A stretch of 6,034 nt of DNA from an archaeon (GCA_024409165.1 JAKSUE010000091.1:1-6034), one strand, 5' to 3'; positions 1-5,886 are shown, counted from the stretch's first letter. The notes: generated by a model from the sequence alone, not told the origin. Numbers and translations: made by a program.

Positions 1-4
1 TAAT

Positions 5-58
5 ATAAAAAATAAATATAAAACCTAAAAATATGAAAAATAAATATGAAACCTAAAA
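5..58. repeat. Two-copy degenerate tandem repeat, 28-bp period
   Basis: Positions 5-30 and 33-58 are near-identical 26-bp copies that differ at two positions (7 versus 35, and 20 versus 48). Each copy contains AACCTAAAA at its right end. Only two clear copies are visible; a weak trace continues after 60, and the array could extend left beyond the window. It lies downstream of the zinc-ribbon gene's terminator. No spacer and repeat organisation is present, so it is not a CRISPR. Function is unknown and the low complexity limits its significance. Confidence 0.55.
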
Positions 59-65
59 GATAATT

Positions 66-109
66 GAAAAAATAATAAAAAATAGAAGTCTATAAAAATT
101 TATAGACTT
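66..109 (-). terminator. Hairpin plus T-tract terminator of the zinc-ribbon gene
   Basis: Positions 86-109 form an inverted repeat with arms AAGTCTATA and TATAGACTT. Read on the minus strand, it begins 11 nt after the stop codon at 121-123. It is followed on that strand by a T-rich run (TTTTTTATTATTTTTT, roughly 82-67). The order of hairpin then T-tract fits the end of the minus-strand gene. Archaeal RNA polymerase needs mainly the T-tract, so the hairpin may instead stabilise the 3' end. Confidence 0.7.
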
Positions 110-120
110 AAAAAATAAAT

Positions 121-825
121 TTATTCTTGTTTATTTTCATAATGTTCAACAGCTTTGTTATAATACTCTTTAGCAGACTCCTCAGCCTTATTATAACGAT
201 TTTTAGCAGATTCTTCAGCTTTTGCTACATCTTTTTTGACTTTTTTCTTAGCTAAACTTACTGCAATTTCTTTAGGAGTCATTTCTAATACTTCATCAAT
301 ACTTTCAGAAGCTTTATTATAATAATCTTTAGCTGCAGATTCATATTTATCAATATCAGATTTTATAATCTCTCTAGTCTCAGGGTCAATCTTATCCTCA
401 ATTACACCATCGATAGTCTTAGCAGCTTTATCATAATGATTTTTAGCAGATTCTTCATACATATCTAAATCTTCTCTTATAGCATCTCTGGTCTCAGGAT
501 CCATATCATCAATGACCTCATCAATCATATCATCAATATTTTTAGCTGCTTTATTATAATACTCCTTAGCTACATCTTCTAACTCATCAATATCTTTTTT
601 TATAGAGTCTTTAGTTTCAGAACTATGGTAAGTGCCGTTAATTATCTGTTCATATTCATATTCAGTTACTAATTTTGCACCACAAACTCCACAATAATTT
701 AAATCTTCAAAGACTTTACCACATTTAGGACAATAAATAGCAGGTTCATAAAGTTTTACACCACATTTTCCACAAAATCTAAAATCATCTGGATTATCAT
801 ATCCACATTTTTGACAAATTGCCAT
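121..825 (-). CDS. Double zinc-ribbon protein with repetitive charged helical tail
   Basis: This is a predicted soluble 234-residue protein of unknown function. Residues 4-48 hold two zinc ribbons: C4-x2-C7 with C18-x2-C21, and C32-x2-C35 with C45-x2-C48, in the CxKCG style common in archaeal proteins. From about residue 72 the chain is a charged, probably helical tail carrying a recurring AK-x-x-Y-x-K-A motif near residues 86, 127, 165, 207 and 218. The first repeats have a period of about 40 residues and include DPETR near 109 and 147. No signal peptide or membrane segment is visible. The start at 825 is chosen because GGAGGA (836-831) lies 5 nt upstream. The longer reading frame to 939 would run into the RNase P RNA and adds an implausible poly-Leu stretch. 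The gene lies downstream of rnpB on the same strand. Zinc ribbons of this kind often mediate protein or nucleic-acid contacts, but no substrate can be named. Confidence 0.88.
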   Translation of the reverse strand: MAICQKCGYDNPDDFRFCGKCGVKLYEPAIYCPKCGKVFEDLNYCGVCGAKLVTEYEYEQIINGTYHSSETKDSIKKDIDELEDVAKEYYNKAAKNIDDMIDEVIDDMDPETRDAIREDLDMYEESAKNHYDKAAKTIDGVIEDKIDPETREIIKSDIDKYESAAKDYYNKASESIDEVLEMTPKEIAVSLAKKKVKKDVAKAEESAKNRYNKAEESAKEYYNKAVEHYENKQE

Positions 826-830
826 AGTAT

Positions 831-836
831 TCCTCC
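831..836 (-). promoter_or_regulatory. Ribosome binding site that fixes the zinc-ribbon start
   Basis: GGAGGA on the minus strand lies 5 nt before the ATG at 825-823. It supports the MAICQ start over the upstream in-frame ATG at 939, which has no such site and lies within the RNase P RNA. Confidence 0.8.
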
Positions 837-912
837 AAAACTTTTTAAAATAAAAATAACAATAAAGTAATAATAAAAGTAATAACCTAAAAAAGGTAAC
901 CCCATCAAAATT
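837..912 (-). terminator. T-rich spacer after rnpB, possible leaky terminator
   Basis: Read on the minus strand, the spacer between the RNase P RNA and the zinc-ribbon gene holds CCTTTTTTAGG and then several T-runs. The flanking ACCT and AGGT could form only a 4-bp stem. Oligo-T stretches are enough for archaeal termination, so this could end rnpB. No convincing TATA box was found in the spacer, which leaves read-through into the zinc-ribbon gene possible. Confidence 0.35.
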
Positions 913-916
913 TAAT

Positions 917-1200
917 GACCTGCCGAGAGTAACCCACATTCTGTTTTATACAGTATTCATCTTAGCGAACTACTTTGCCTACTATAGAGATTATTGGCAT
1001 CTTTGTTCTTGCATCCTGTAGATTGGCCGTTTCACCGATCCTTTTAATGTCCATCAGTTAAACATCATTGTCATCCATTAAAAGACGTGTCGTTTCTGCT
1101 CCAGAGTCATACTTCTCAGCATAAGTCTTTCAACTTTACAGTCTATTATGATGTGCGGAGTTTCCCTAGTTAAAAAACCAGCAACTGTCTTCGGCTTGCC
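917..1200 (-). ncRNA. rnpB: RNase P RNA, archaeal type A-like
   Basis: This is the catalytic RNA that removes 5' leaders from precursor tRNAs, working with archaeal Rpp proteins. On the minus strand the 5' conserved region GGGAAACTCCGC (1166-1155) and the 3' conserved region ACAGAATGTGGGTT (944-931) are present. AACU plus CACAU (within 1162-1151) pair with AUGUGGGUU (939-931), forming the universal P4 helix with a small bulge. P1 is closed by GCCGAAGA (1195-1188) with TCTCGGC (928-922), with one bulged A. P2 pairs ACAGT (1188-1184) with ACTGT (954-950). The internal conserved pieces CAGAAACGACACGTC, GTGAAACGGCC and GATGCAAGA are also visible. The length of about 280 nt is compact for an archaeal type A RNA. 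The ends are estimated from P1 and may be off by 10-20 nt. The interior helices were not fully folded. Confidence 0.93.
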
Positions 1201-1221
1201 ATTAAATTACATAATTATATT

Positions 1222-1240
1222 TATTTTTTATAGTATAAAT
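1222..1240 (-). promoter_or_regulatory. Probable TATA box of rnpB
   Basis: On the minus strand TATAAAAA occupies 1232-1225, inside a longer AT-rich stretch. It is centred about 28 nt upstream of the estimated RNase P RNA 5' end near 1200. This is the usual archaeal TATA-to-start distance. The surrounding sequence is nearly all A and T, so the exact box is uncertain. Confidence 0.45.
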
Positions 1241-1298
1241 AATATTATAAAAATAAAATAAAATAAAAAGATAAAAAAATAAAAAGAGAAAATAATTA

Positions 1299-1341
1299 AC
1301 AAAATAAAAATAAAAAATAGAAAAGTATGTAAAGAATACTT
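1299..1341 (-). terminator. Terminator of the ExbB-like/DUF2149 operon
   Basis: AAGTAT (1323-1328) and ATACTT (1336-1341) form a 6-bp stem with a 7-nt loop, beginning 14 nt beyond the stop codon of the DUF2149 gene on the minus strand. A T-rich run (TTTTTTATTTTTATTTT) follows on that strand. The T-tract is the stronger evidence; the stem is weak. Confidence 0.5.
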
Positions 1342-1355
1342 AAAATAAAGAATCG

Positions 1356-1661
1356 TCAAGTTTCCTCAACCATAATAAGTTTACCAGTTTTAGGGTCTTT
1401 ATAAACTGTACCCATTTCAGTATAACCTTGTCCAGATGATTCACTTACATCAGGAGTATCATTTAATTGTTCACCTTGTTCTACTTCACTGGTTTGTGGA
1501 TTTGCTTGATCCATAACTACACCCTGCATATTCCAAGATATAATTAAAAACACAAGTAAACCTACAGCAATAACAAGCATCGCATCTACAAGGTTTGCAG
1601 TACCTGCCATAGGATCTTCTTCAGTTGAAGCAAATCTTCTTCTACACTTTCGACGAGCCAT
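1356..1661 (-). CDS. DUF2149 protein, ExbD/TolR-like small membrane subunit
   Basis: This 101-residue single-pass membrane protein is the likely partner of the ExbB-like protein encoded just upstream. The N-terminus is strongly basic (RRKCRRRF, residues 3-10), as expected for a cytoplasmic end. The membrane helix spans about residues 24-43. Its start, NLVDAMLVIAVGLLVFLI, closely resembles the ExbD/TolR helix, in which an aspartate carries protons; the equivalent here is D26. A short acidic, Ser/Gln-rich extracytoplasmic linker (about 50-80) follows, then a C-terminal motif GTVYKDPKTGKLIMVE (about 84-99) that I associate with DUF2149. The protein is shorter than ExbD (about 140 residues) and lacks room for the full ExbD periplasmic domain. 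GGTGAT (1670-1665) precedes the ATG by 3 nt. The gap to the upstream stop codon is 15 nt, so the two genes are almost certainly co-transcribed. The ExbD-like role is inferred. Confidence 0.85.
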   Translation of the reverse strand: MARRKCRRRFASTEEDPMAGTANLVDAMLVIAVGLLVFLIISWNMQGVVMDQANPQTSEVEQGEQLNDTPDVSESSGQGYTEMGTVYKDPKTGKLIMVEET

Positions 1662-1664
1662 AAT

Positions 1665-1670
1665 ATCACC
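1665..1670 (-). promoter_or_regulatory. Ribosome binding site of the DUF2149 gene
   Basis: GGTGAT on the minus strand sits in the 15-nt gap between the ExbB-like stop codon (1679-1677) and the DUF2149 ATG (1661-1659). The same hexamer precedes the ExbB-like gene, so both cistrons use the same type of initiation site. Confidence 0.75.
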
Positions 1671-1676
1671 AAAAGT

Positions 1677-2387
1677 CTAGTTATCATCTAATCTATCTAA
1701 AATAGCATCAGATAAAGCATCTAAATTAGATAAATATTGTTCATACCATCTACGTCTTATTTTAGAAGCAAAGTATGCGACAGCACCTGCACCAATACCA
1801 ATAACAGTAGTATCAAATGCTACAATAATAGCTGCTGCAAGAGTTGTAACATCACCACTACCTAAAGCAGCAAGACCTGGACCCATAGGAATTAAAGTAC
1901 CCATTAACCCAATAGTAGGACCAATACGAGTTACAATATCTGTTCTTTGTAAATCTCTTTCAATTTTATCCTCTTCATCTTCAATTAATTTACGTGCTAA
2001 TGCTTCTCTTGACTTTTTACCTAAAGATTTTGAATCTGCAATTTCACATAAAACAATTTTTTGAGACTTTTCAATAGATGCATTATTTACAATATTCTTA
2101 ATATTATCAACACTCTCAGAGCAAGAGATATCATAAATCATTTCTTTGATTAATTTAACAGGTACTTTCTTACGAGAAATAAATTGTGATAAAAGCCTTC
2201 CTAAAGTAATTACAGCAAAGATTGCAAACAATAATAAAATTATAATTACTGGTATCTTTAAAGATTGAGATACAATATTTAATGCATCAGTTAAGATACC
2301 ACTTATATCAAAATTAAAACCCTCAGATAATAAACTTGTACTTGAATTCTGATATACTGCATTAGCAGCACTACTTCCTAAATCCAT
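1677..2387 (-). CDS. MotA/TolQ/ExbB-family proton channel protein
   Basis: This 236-residue inner-membrane protein is probably the ion-channel scaffold of an ExbB/ExbD-type motor. The order matches ExbB: an extracytoplasmic N-terminus with an amphipathic segment (about 25-45), TM1 (about 46-66), a charged cytoplasmic loop of about 85 residues, TM2 (about 154-176), TM3 (about 184-207) and a cytoplasmic C-terminus. The family signature lies in RIGPTIGLMGTLIPMGPGL (154-172, with the G-x2-GT core at 160-164) and AFDTTVIGIGAGAVAYF (190-206). By eye, T158 and T194 match the channel threonines of ExbB. The acidic residue of ExbB TM3 (E176) has no exact match; D192 lies one helical turn away. GGTGAT (2396-2391) precedes the start codon. 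The downstream DUF2149 gene supplies the probable ExbD-like subunit. Assignment to the family is firm; the energised process is unknown because archaea with pseudomurein walls have no outer membrane or TonB. Confidence 0.92.
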   Translation of the reverse strand: MDLGSSAANAVYQNSSTSLLSEGFNFDISGILTDALNIVSQSLKIPVIIILLLFAIFAVITLGRLLSQFISRKKVPVKLIKEMIYDISCSESVDNIKNIVNNASIEKSQKIVLCEIADSKSLGKKSREALARKLIEDEEDKIERDLQRTDIVTRIGPTIGLMGTLIPMGPGLAALGSGDVTTLAAAIIVAFDTTVIGIGAGAVAYFASKIRRRWYEQYLSNLDALSDAILDRLDDN

Positions 2388-2390
2388 TTA

Positions 2391-2396
2391 ATCACC
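2391..2396 (-). promoter_or_regulatory. Ribosome binding site of the ExbB-like gene
   Basis: GGTGAT on the minus strand lies 3 nt before the ATG at 2387-2385. It matches a typical archaeal anti-Shine-Dalgarno complement and supports this start. Confidence 0.7.
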
Positions 2397-2422
2397 ATAA
2401 TAAAAAAATAACTTAATTAATA

Positions 2423-2436
2423 AAATATTTATAAAA
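2423..2436 (-). promoter_or_regulatory. Probable TATA box of the ExbB-like/DUF2149 operon
   Basis: TTTTATAAATATTT on the minus strand resembles the archaeal TATA consensus. Its centre is about 43 nt upstream of the ATG, which predicts a transcription start near 2404 and a short leader holding the ribosome site. Another AT-rich candidate lies near 2455-2466. The spacer 2388-2628 otherwise holds the upstream terminator (2549-2596), an inverted repeat at 2505-2521 and no gene. Confidence 0.45.
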
Positions 2437-2504
2437 TAATCATACCTAATTGCTAAAGTATAATTTAACAAATTAATATTTATTAGAACTAATATTTAAA
2501 TATT

Positions 2505-2521
2505 TTTGATAAAATATCAAA
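2505..2521. repeat. Small inverted repeat in the intergenic spacer
   Basis: TTTGAT (2505-2510) and ATCAAA (2516-2521) are perfect 6-bp arms around AAAAT. The first 13 bases of the element recur at 5941-5953, next to the promoter of the surface-protein gene. It could be an operator or chance in AT-rich DNA. Confidence 0.35.
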
Positions 2522-2548
2522 TAAAATTTAAAAAATAAGACATTTATA

Positions 2549-2596
2549 AAAAGTATATAAAAAAGAAAAATAGCTATTTAAAAGTTTAAATAGCTA
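2549..2596 (-). terminator. Strong palindromic terminator of the surface-protein gene
   Basis: Positions 2571-2596 are a perfect palindrome with 12-nt arms (TAGCTATTTAAA and its complement) around AG. It begins 32 nt after the surface-protein stop codon at 2631-2629. On the minus strand it is followed by TTTTTCTTTTTTATATACTT (2570-2551). This separates the surface-protein transcript from the ExbB-like operon. Confidence 0.78.
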
Positions 2597-2628
2597 AAAT
2601 AATCTAAACAGATAATTTTAATAATAAG

Positions 2629-5600
2629 CTATTCCTCTTTTCTTTCACTTAAGAAACTATAACAGAATAAAGCAATGATAAACAATATAATTAAAGGCAC
2701 AACATATTGAGAATTTCCACTTTTAGCCCCCATAGATGCTTGATTTAATTCATAAGCATTAGCACTAGCAGAAGCAACATCACCAGAACCAATACCTGCA
2801 GAAGATAATGCATTAGCTACAAGACCATAATCTACTGCCCCATTACCACTTGCACCATTCACATCCGAATCATCAGAAAGAATAGCATCATTTTGATAAT
2901 TAGAACTTCCATTTGCAACCATACTTCCACCAGCATTTATAGTCCCATTAAAAATTTGACCTTTATTATTAGAAACAGTATTTCCACCAACATTATCTAA
3001 AATTGCACCATCACCATAAGAACTCCCAGCATAAATGTTATTATTTCCAACATAATTTCCAGTAGACCCTCCAGCAAATTCAACCCCATAAGGTGCATCA
3101 GTATAAATTAAATTACCTTCTATACGATTTCCAGATGAACGACTATCAAACCACATAGCCACATTCTTAAGATTAACAGCATCAGGATGCTCAGGGCCTT
3201 GAGCAGGATTAAATAAAGAATCCCCTAATGAAATCATAACATTATTAGTAAAATTGTTCCCGGAAGAACCATAAGCTCCCACAGATTCTGTGAAACTTGC
3301 ATCAGAATAAATAGTATTGCCACCAATATTATTACTCCATGAAGAATAAAGTTCAATACCATAATTTCCATGAGCAGAGTTATTCATTTTATTATTAACA
3401 ACTTTACTAAACCCAGAAAGTTCTAATGTAATACCATAAGTATAGTTAATTGCATTAAGATTTATATAATTATTATCAACTAATGTATTAATAGAATTAT
3501 GTCTAAGAATAAGTCCAGTAGAGAAATAATCCCCTTTAACTGTAACATTATTATCTTTAAAGATATTATAATCTGCAGTAGTAACTGATTTACTTGTATC
3601 ATCTCCAGAACAACCTATTCCATAAAGGAAAGGATCGTGACCTTCAACCCATACATTATTATTACTTATGTTATTATAATCAGAGTCATAATAAAGATAT
3701 AAACCAATGAGAATATTAACAGAAGGATTATAAGGAACTTGGAAGCCTTTAACAAGTGAAGTTACATTAATATCATTATGGATAAACTTATTGTTTGATG
3801 AAGAATCAAAAATAACTCCATAAGTCTTAGAAAGTTCAGAAATTGAATGTACACCATCAAAACAAATAGTTTCAATATAAGGATGTAAAATACCTGTTCC
3901 AATAGCAGTTATATTATTATTTTCAAACAAACAGTCATAAATCTCATAGGATAAGAGAGTAAAAGTAAGCTCATCACCTTGTGCTTTAAGGTTATTGTTG
4001 GAGATAGTACTTCCTATAGAATCACATAAATAAATTGCATAAGAAGTATTCCTATCCCAAACTGAAATATTATTTCCAATTATTGTAACATTATTTGCCT
4101 CATTGACATAAATACCCCAAAGATTACAATTCATTGTACCATTATTTTCTATAGTAATATTTTTAATAGTACACCCAGGAGCATAAACACAAAATGTTGT
4201 ATTAATAAATCTTCCATTATTTCCTACAATATTAACTAATTTTGATAGAATTAATTTATGAGATTTTGGTGCAAAATCACCTGTAAAAATTAAAGTATCA
4301 TAATCTCCAACAATATTAGATAACCCTCCATCTGAATCAAAAAACTTATTAAAATTACTAGGAGTTATATAATAAGTACTTCCTTTTCTTTCAGTAGGAA
4401 CATATCCAGTTGAATTAGGATAAAGAATAACTTTTCCATAAACTTCATTATTTTTACAATACCATAAATCGAGGGAAGATTGAGACATATCAATAGCAAT
4501 ATTATAAGAAGTTACTATGTCATTAAATTCTACAGTTAAGTTGTAAGGTCTCTTAAATCTAGATTGATATTTAATATAAATACCTATACCTTGACCTTTT
4601 CCTAAACCACTTATATCTGAGACTAAGCAATAATTTGAAGATAAATTGTTAAATCCAATATAAACATTTTCAGGATATCCATCTACAAGAATACCAAATC
4701 CAGAAAGGAAATTAACAGTATTATTATAAATTCTTGAATCAGATCCTCCTTCTTCCCCACCTATTTTAATACCACTTTGGTTAGTTGTAATCTCAATATA
4801 ATTTCCATAAACCTCACAATTAGCACTTACAAGAATTCCTGCTTTAAATACATTAGAATTATAAATAGAGTTATTTGTAATTATAGTATTTGTAGAACTA
4901 TAAATTGCATAATCTCCCCCTTTAATCTCAGGATTTGATAAATCAACCCCAGTAATATTATAAATTTTATTTCCACTAATAATATTATCAGATTTTGTTA
5001 CAGAAATCCCTCTATACATACCACTAATAGTGTTCTTAGAAATAGAATTATTACTACCAGTTATGTAAATACCATAAGCCCAAAATGAAGGATGGTTAAT
5101 TGAACACCTAATAGTATTATTTAAAACATTATTGTAATTAGAAAGAGGATAACAGAAGTATATCCCATATGAATCTTCAACTGTAATATCATTACCTTCA
5201 ATAAGATTGTGATGAGATCCTCTTAATGTAATACCTGAATGTTGCCAACTACTATTATCAGAAACTTCTTCATTTAAATGTACATTACCTGAATTTAATT
5301 CTTCCCTATTAGAAACCATAGTTTTAATAGTATTATTCAATACAAGTATATAATTAGAAGTTTCAAGAGCAACAGGATAAGAATGATAAGCAGAAGAAGT
5401 GAGAATATTATTTAAAACCGAAACATTTTCAGAATTTTCAACCAATATAAGAATTTTCTGTGGAACAGTTGAATCCATATTTAAGTTAGAAACTTCAGAA
5501 TCGCCTAAACCACTTGTAACATTTATAAAAGCTACTTGACAGTTATATAAATATGCATCTTTATTAATACTTGTAATTTTTAAAGGCATATTGAATATAA

Positions 5601-5883
5601 AAGACTTATTATTAAAATTACCAGATAAATCAATAGTATCATTAACTAACACTAAAGAATTGTTTAAATTACCATTTGAATCAAAATAATCAGAATAATT
5701 CTCTTCTGTAATATGAATTATATGAGAAGAACCCATATCCAAAATATCACTTACATTATCATTCAAATTTGAATCAGATACAACCATATCACAATCAGTA
5801 GCACTGACAGTAGTAAGTCCAATTAAAATCAAAGTTAATATAAACAATATAAAACTAACACGAATACCCTTACTATTTATCAT
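2629..5883 (-). CDS. Large secreted parallel beta-helix (adhesin-like) protein, C-terminal membrane anchor
   Basis: This 1,084-residue protein is probably displayed at the cell surface. A Sec signal peptide covers residues 1-28 (basic N-region, hydrophobic core SFILFILTLILIGL, cleavage after VSA). Right-handed parallel beta-helix (PbH1/NosD-type) coils follow, rich in turns such as NNTI, GNKI and GNNI, with GIY or YGI strands. Two tandem modules each open with a related motif: ITEENYSDYFDSNG at residue 58 and ITPSNFNKFFDSDG at 506. From about 990 there is a Gly/Ser/Ala/Asn/Asp-rich linker, then a membrane helix (about 1060-1078) and a short cytoplasmic tail, SERKEE. Around thirty N-x-S/T sequons suggest heavy N-glycosylation. 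No Ig-like (Big) repeats are seen, although they are common in methanogen adhesin-like proteins. The start at 5883 is preferred over an ATG 16 codons upstream because GGAGGTG lies just before it and a clean signal peptide follows. Adhesion, glycan binding or wall interaction are plausible; the ligand is unknown. Catalytic residues of polysaccharide lyases were not identified. Confidence 0.9.
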   Translation of the reverse strand: MINSKGIRVSFILFILTLILIGLTTVSATDCDMVVSDSNLNDNVSDILDMGSSHIIHITEENYSDYFDSNGNLNNSLVLVNDTIDLSGNFNNKSFIFNMPLKITSINKDAYLYNCQVAFINVTSGLGDSEVSNLNMDSTVPQKILILVENSENVSVLNNILTSSAYHSYPVALETSNYILVLNNTIKTMVSNREELNSGNVHLNEEVSDNSSWQHSGITLRGSHHNLIEGNDITVEDSYGIYFCYPLSNYNNVLNNTIRCSINHPSFWAYGIYITGSNNSISKNTISGMYRGISVTKSDNIISGNKIYNITGVDLSNPEIKGGDYAIYSSTNTIITNNSIYNSNVFKAGILVSANCEVYGNYIEITTNQSGIKIGGEEGGSDSRIYNNTVNFLSGFGILVDGYPENVYIGFNNLSSNYCLVSDISGLGKGQGIGIYIKYQSRFKRPYNLTVEFNDIVTSYNIAIDMSQSSLDLWYCKNNEVYGKVILYPNSTGYVPTERKGSTYYITPSNFNKFFDSDGGLSNIVGDYDTLIFTGDFAPKSHKLILSKLVNIVGNNGRFINTTFCVYAPGCTIKNITIENNGTMNCNLWGIYVNEANNVTIIGNNISVWDRNTSYAIYLCDSIGSTISNNNLKAQGDELTFTLLSYEIYDCLFENNNITAIGTGILHPYIETICFDGVHSISELSKTYGVIFDSSSNNKFIHNDINVTSLVKGFQVPYNPSVNILIGLYLYYDSDYNNISNNNVWVEGHDPFLYGIGCSGDDTSKSVTTADYNIFKDNNVTVKGDYFSTGLILRHNSINTLVDNNYINLNAINYTYGITLELSGFSKVVNNKMNNSAHGNYGIELYSSWSNNIGGNTIYSDASFTESVGAYGSSGNNFTNNVMISLGDSLFNPAQGPEHPDAVNLKNVAMWFDSRSSGNRIEGNLIYTDAPYGVEFAGGSTGNYVGNNNIYAGSSYGDGAILDNVGGNTVSNNKGQIFNGTINAGGSMVANGSSNYQNDAILSDDSDVNGASGNGAVDYGLVANALSSAGIGSGDVASASANAYELNQASMGAKSGNSQYVVPLIILFIIALFCYSFLSERKEE

Positions 5884-5886
5884 CAA

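Noticed and set aside
1..60. CRISPR array
   Set aside because: Only two adjacent copies with no unique spacers, in low-complexity AT-rich sequence.
826..939. N-terminal extension of the zinc-ribbon gene containing a poly-Leu, membrane-like stretch
   Set aside because: It overlaps the 3' end of the RNase P RNA, has no ribosome site, and the poly-Leu comes from the T-rich spacer read in frame. The ATG at 825 has GGAGGA at the right distance.
917..1200. Riboswitch, SRP RNA or tRNA cluster
   Set aside because: The conserved RNase P cores and the P1, P2 and P4 pairings explain the region. No Alu/S-domain of SRP or tRNA cloverleaf was seen.
1356..2387. Flagellar MotA/MotB stator pair
   Set aside because: The small subunit lacks a peptidoglycan-binding OmpA-like domain, the large one has three rather than four membrane helices, and archaella are ATP-driven.
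2629..5883. Pectate lyase or other polysaccharide-degrading enzyme
   Set aside because: The fold is shared with such enzymes, but I could not identify a conserved catalytic cluster, and Asn-rich PbH1 repeats are typical of methanogen adhesin-like proteins.
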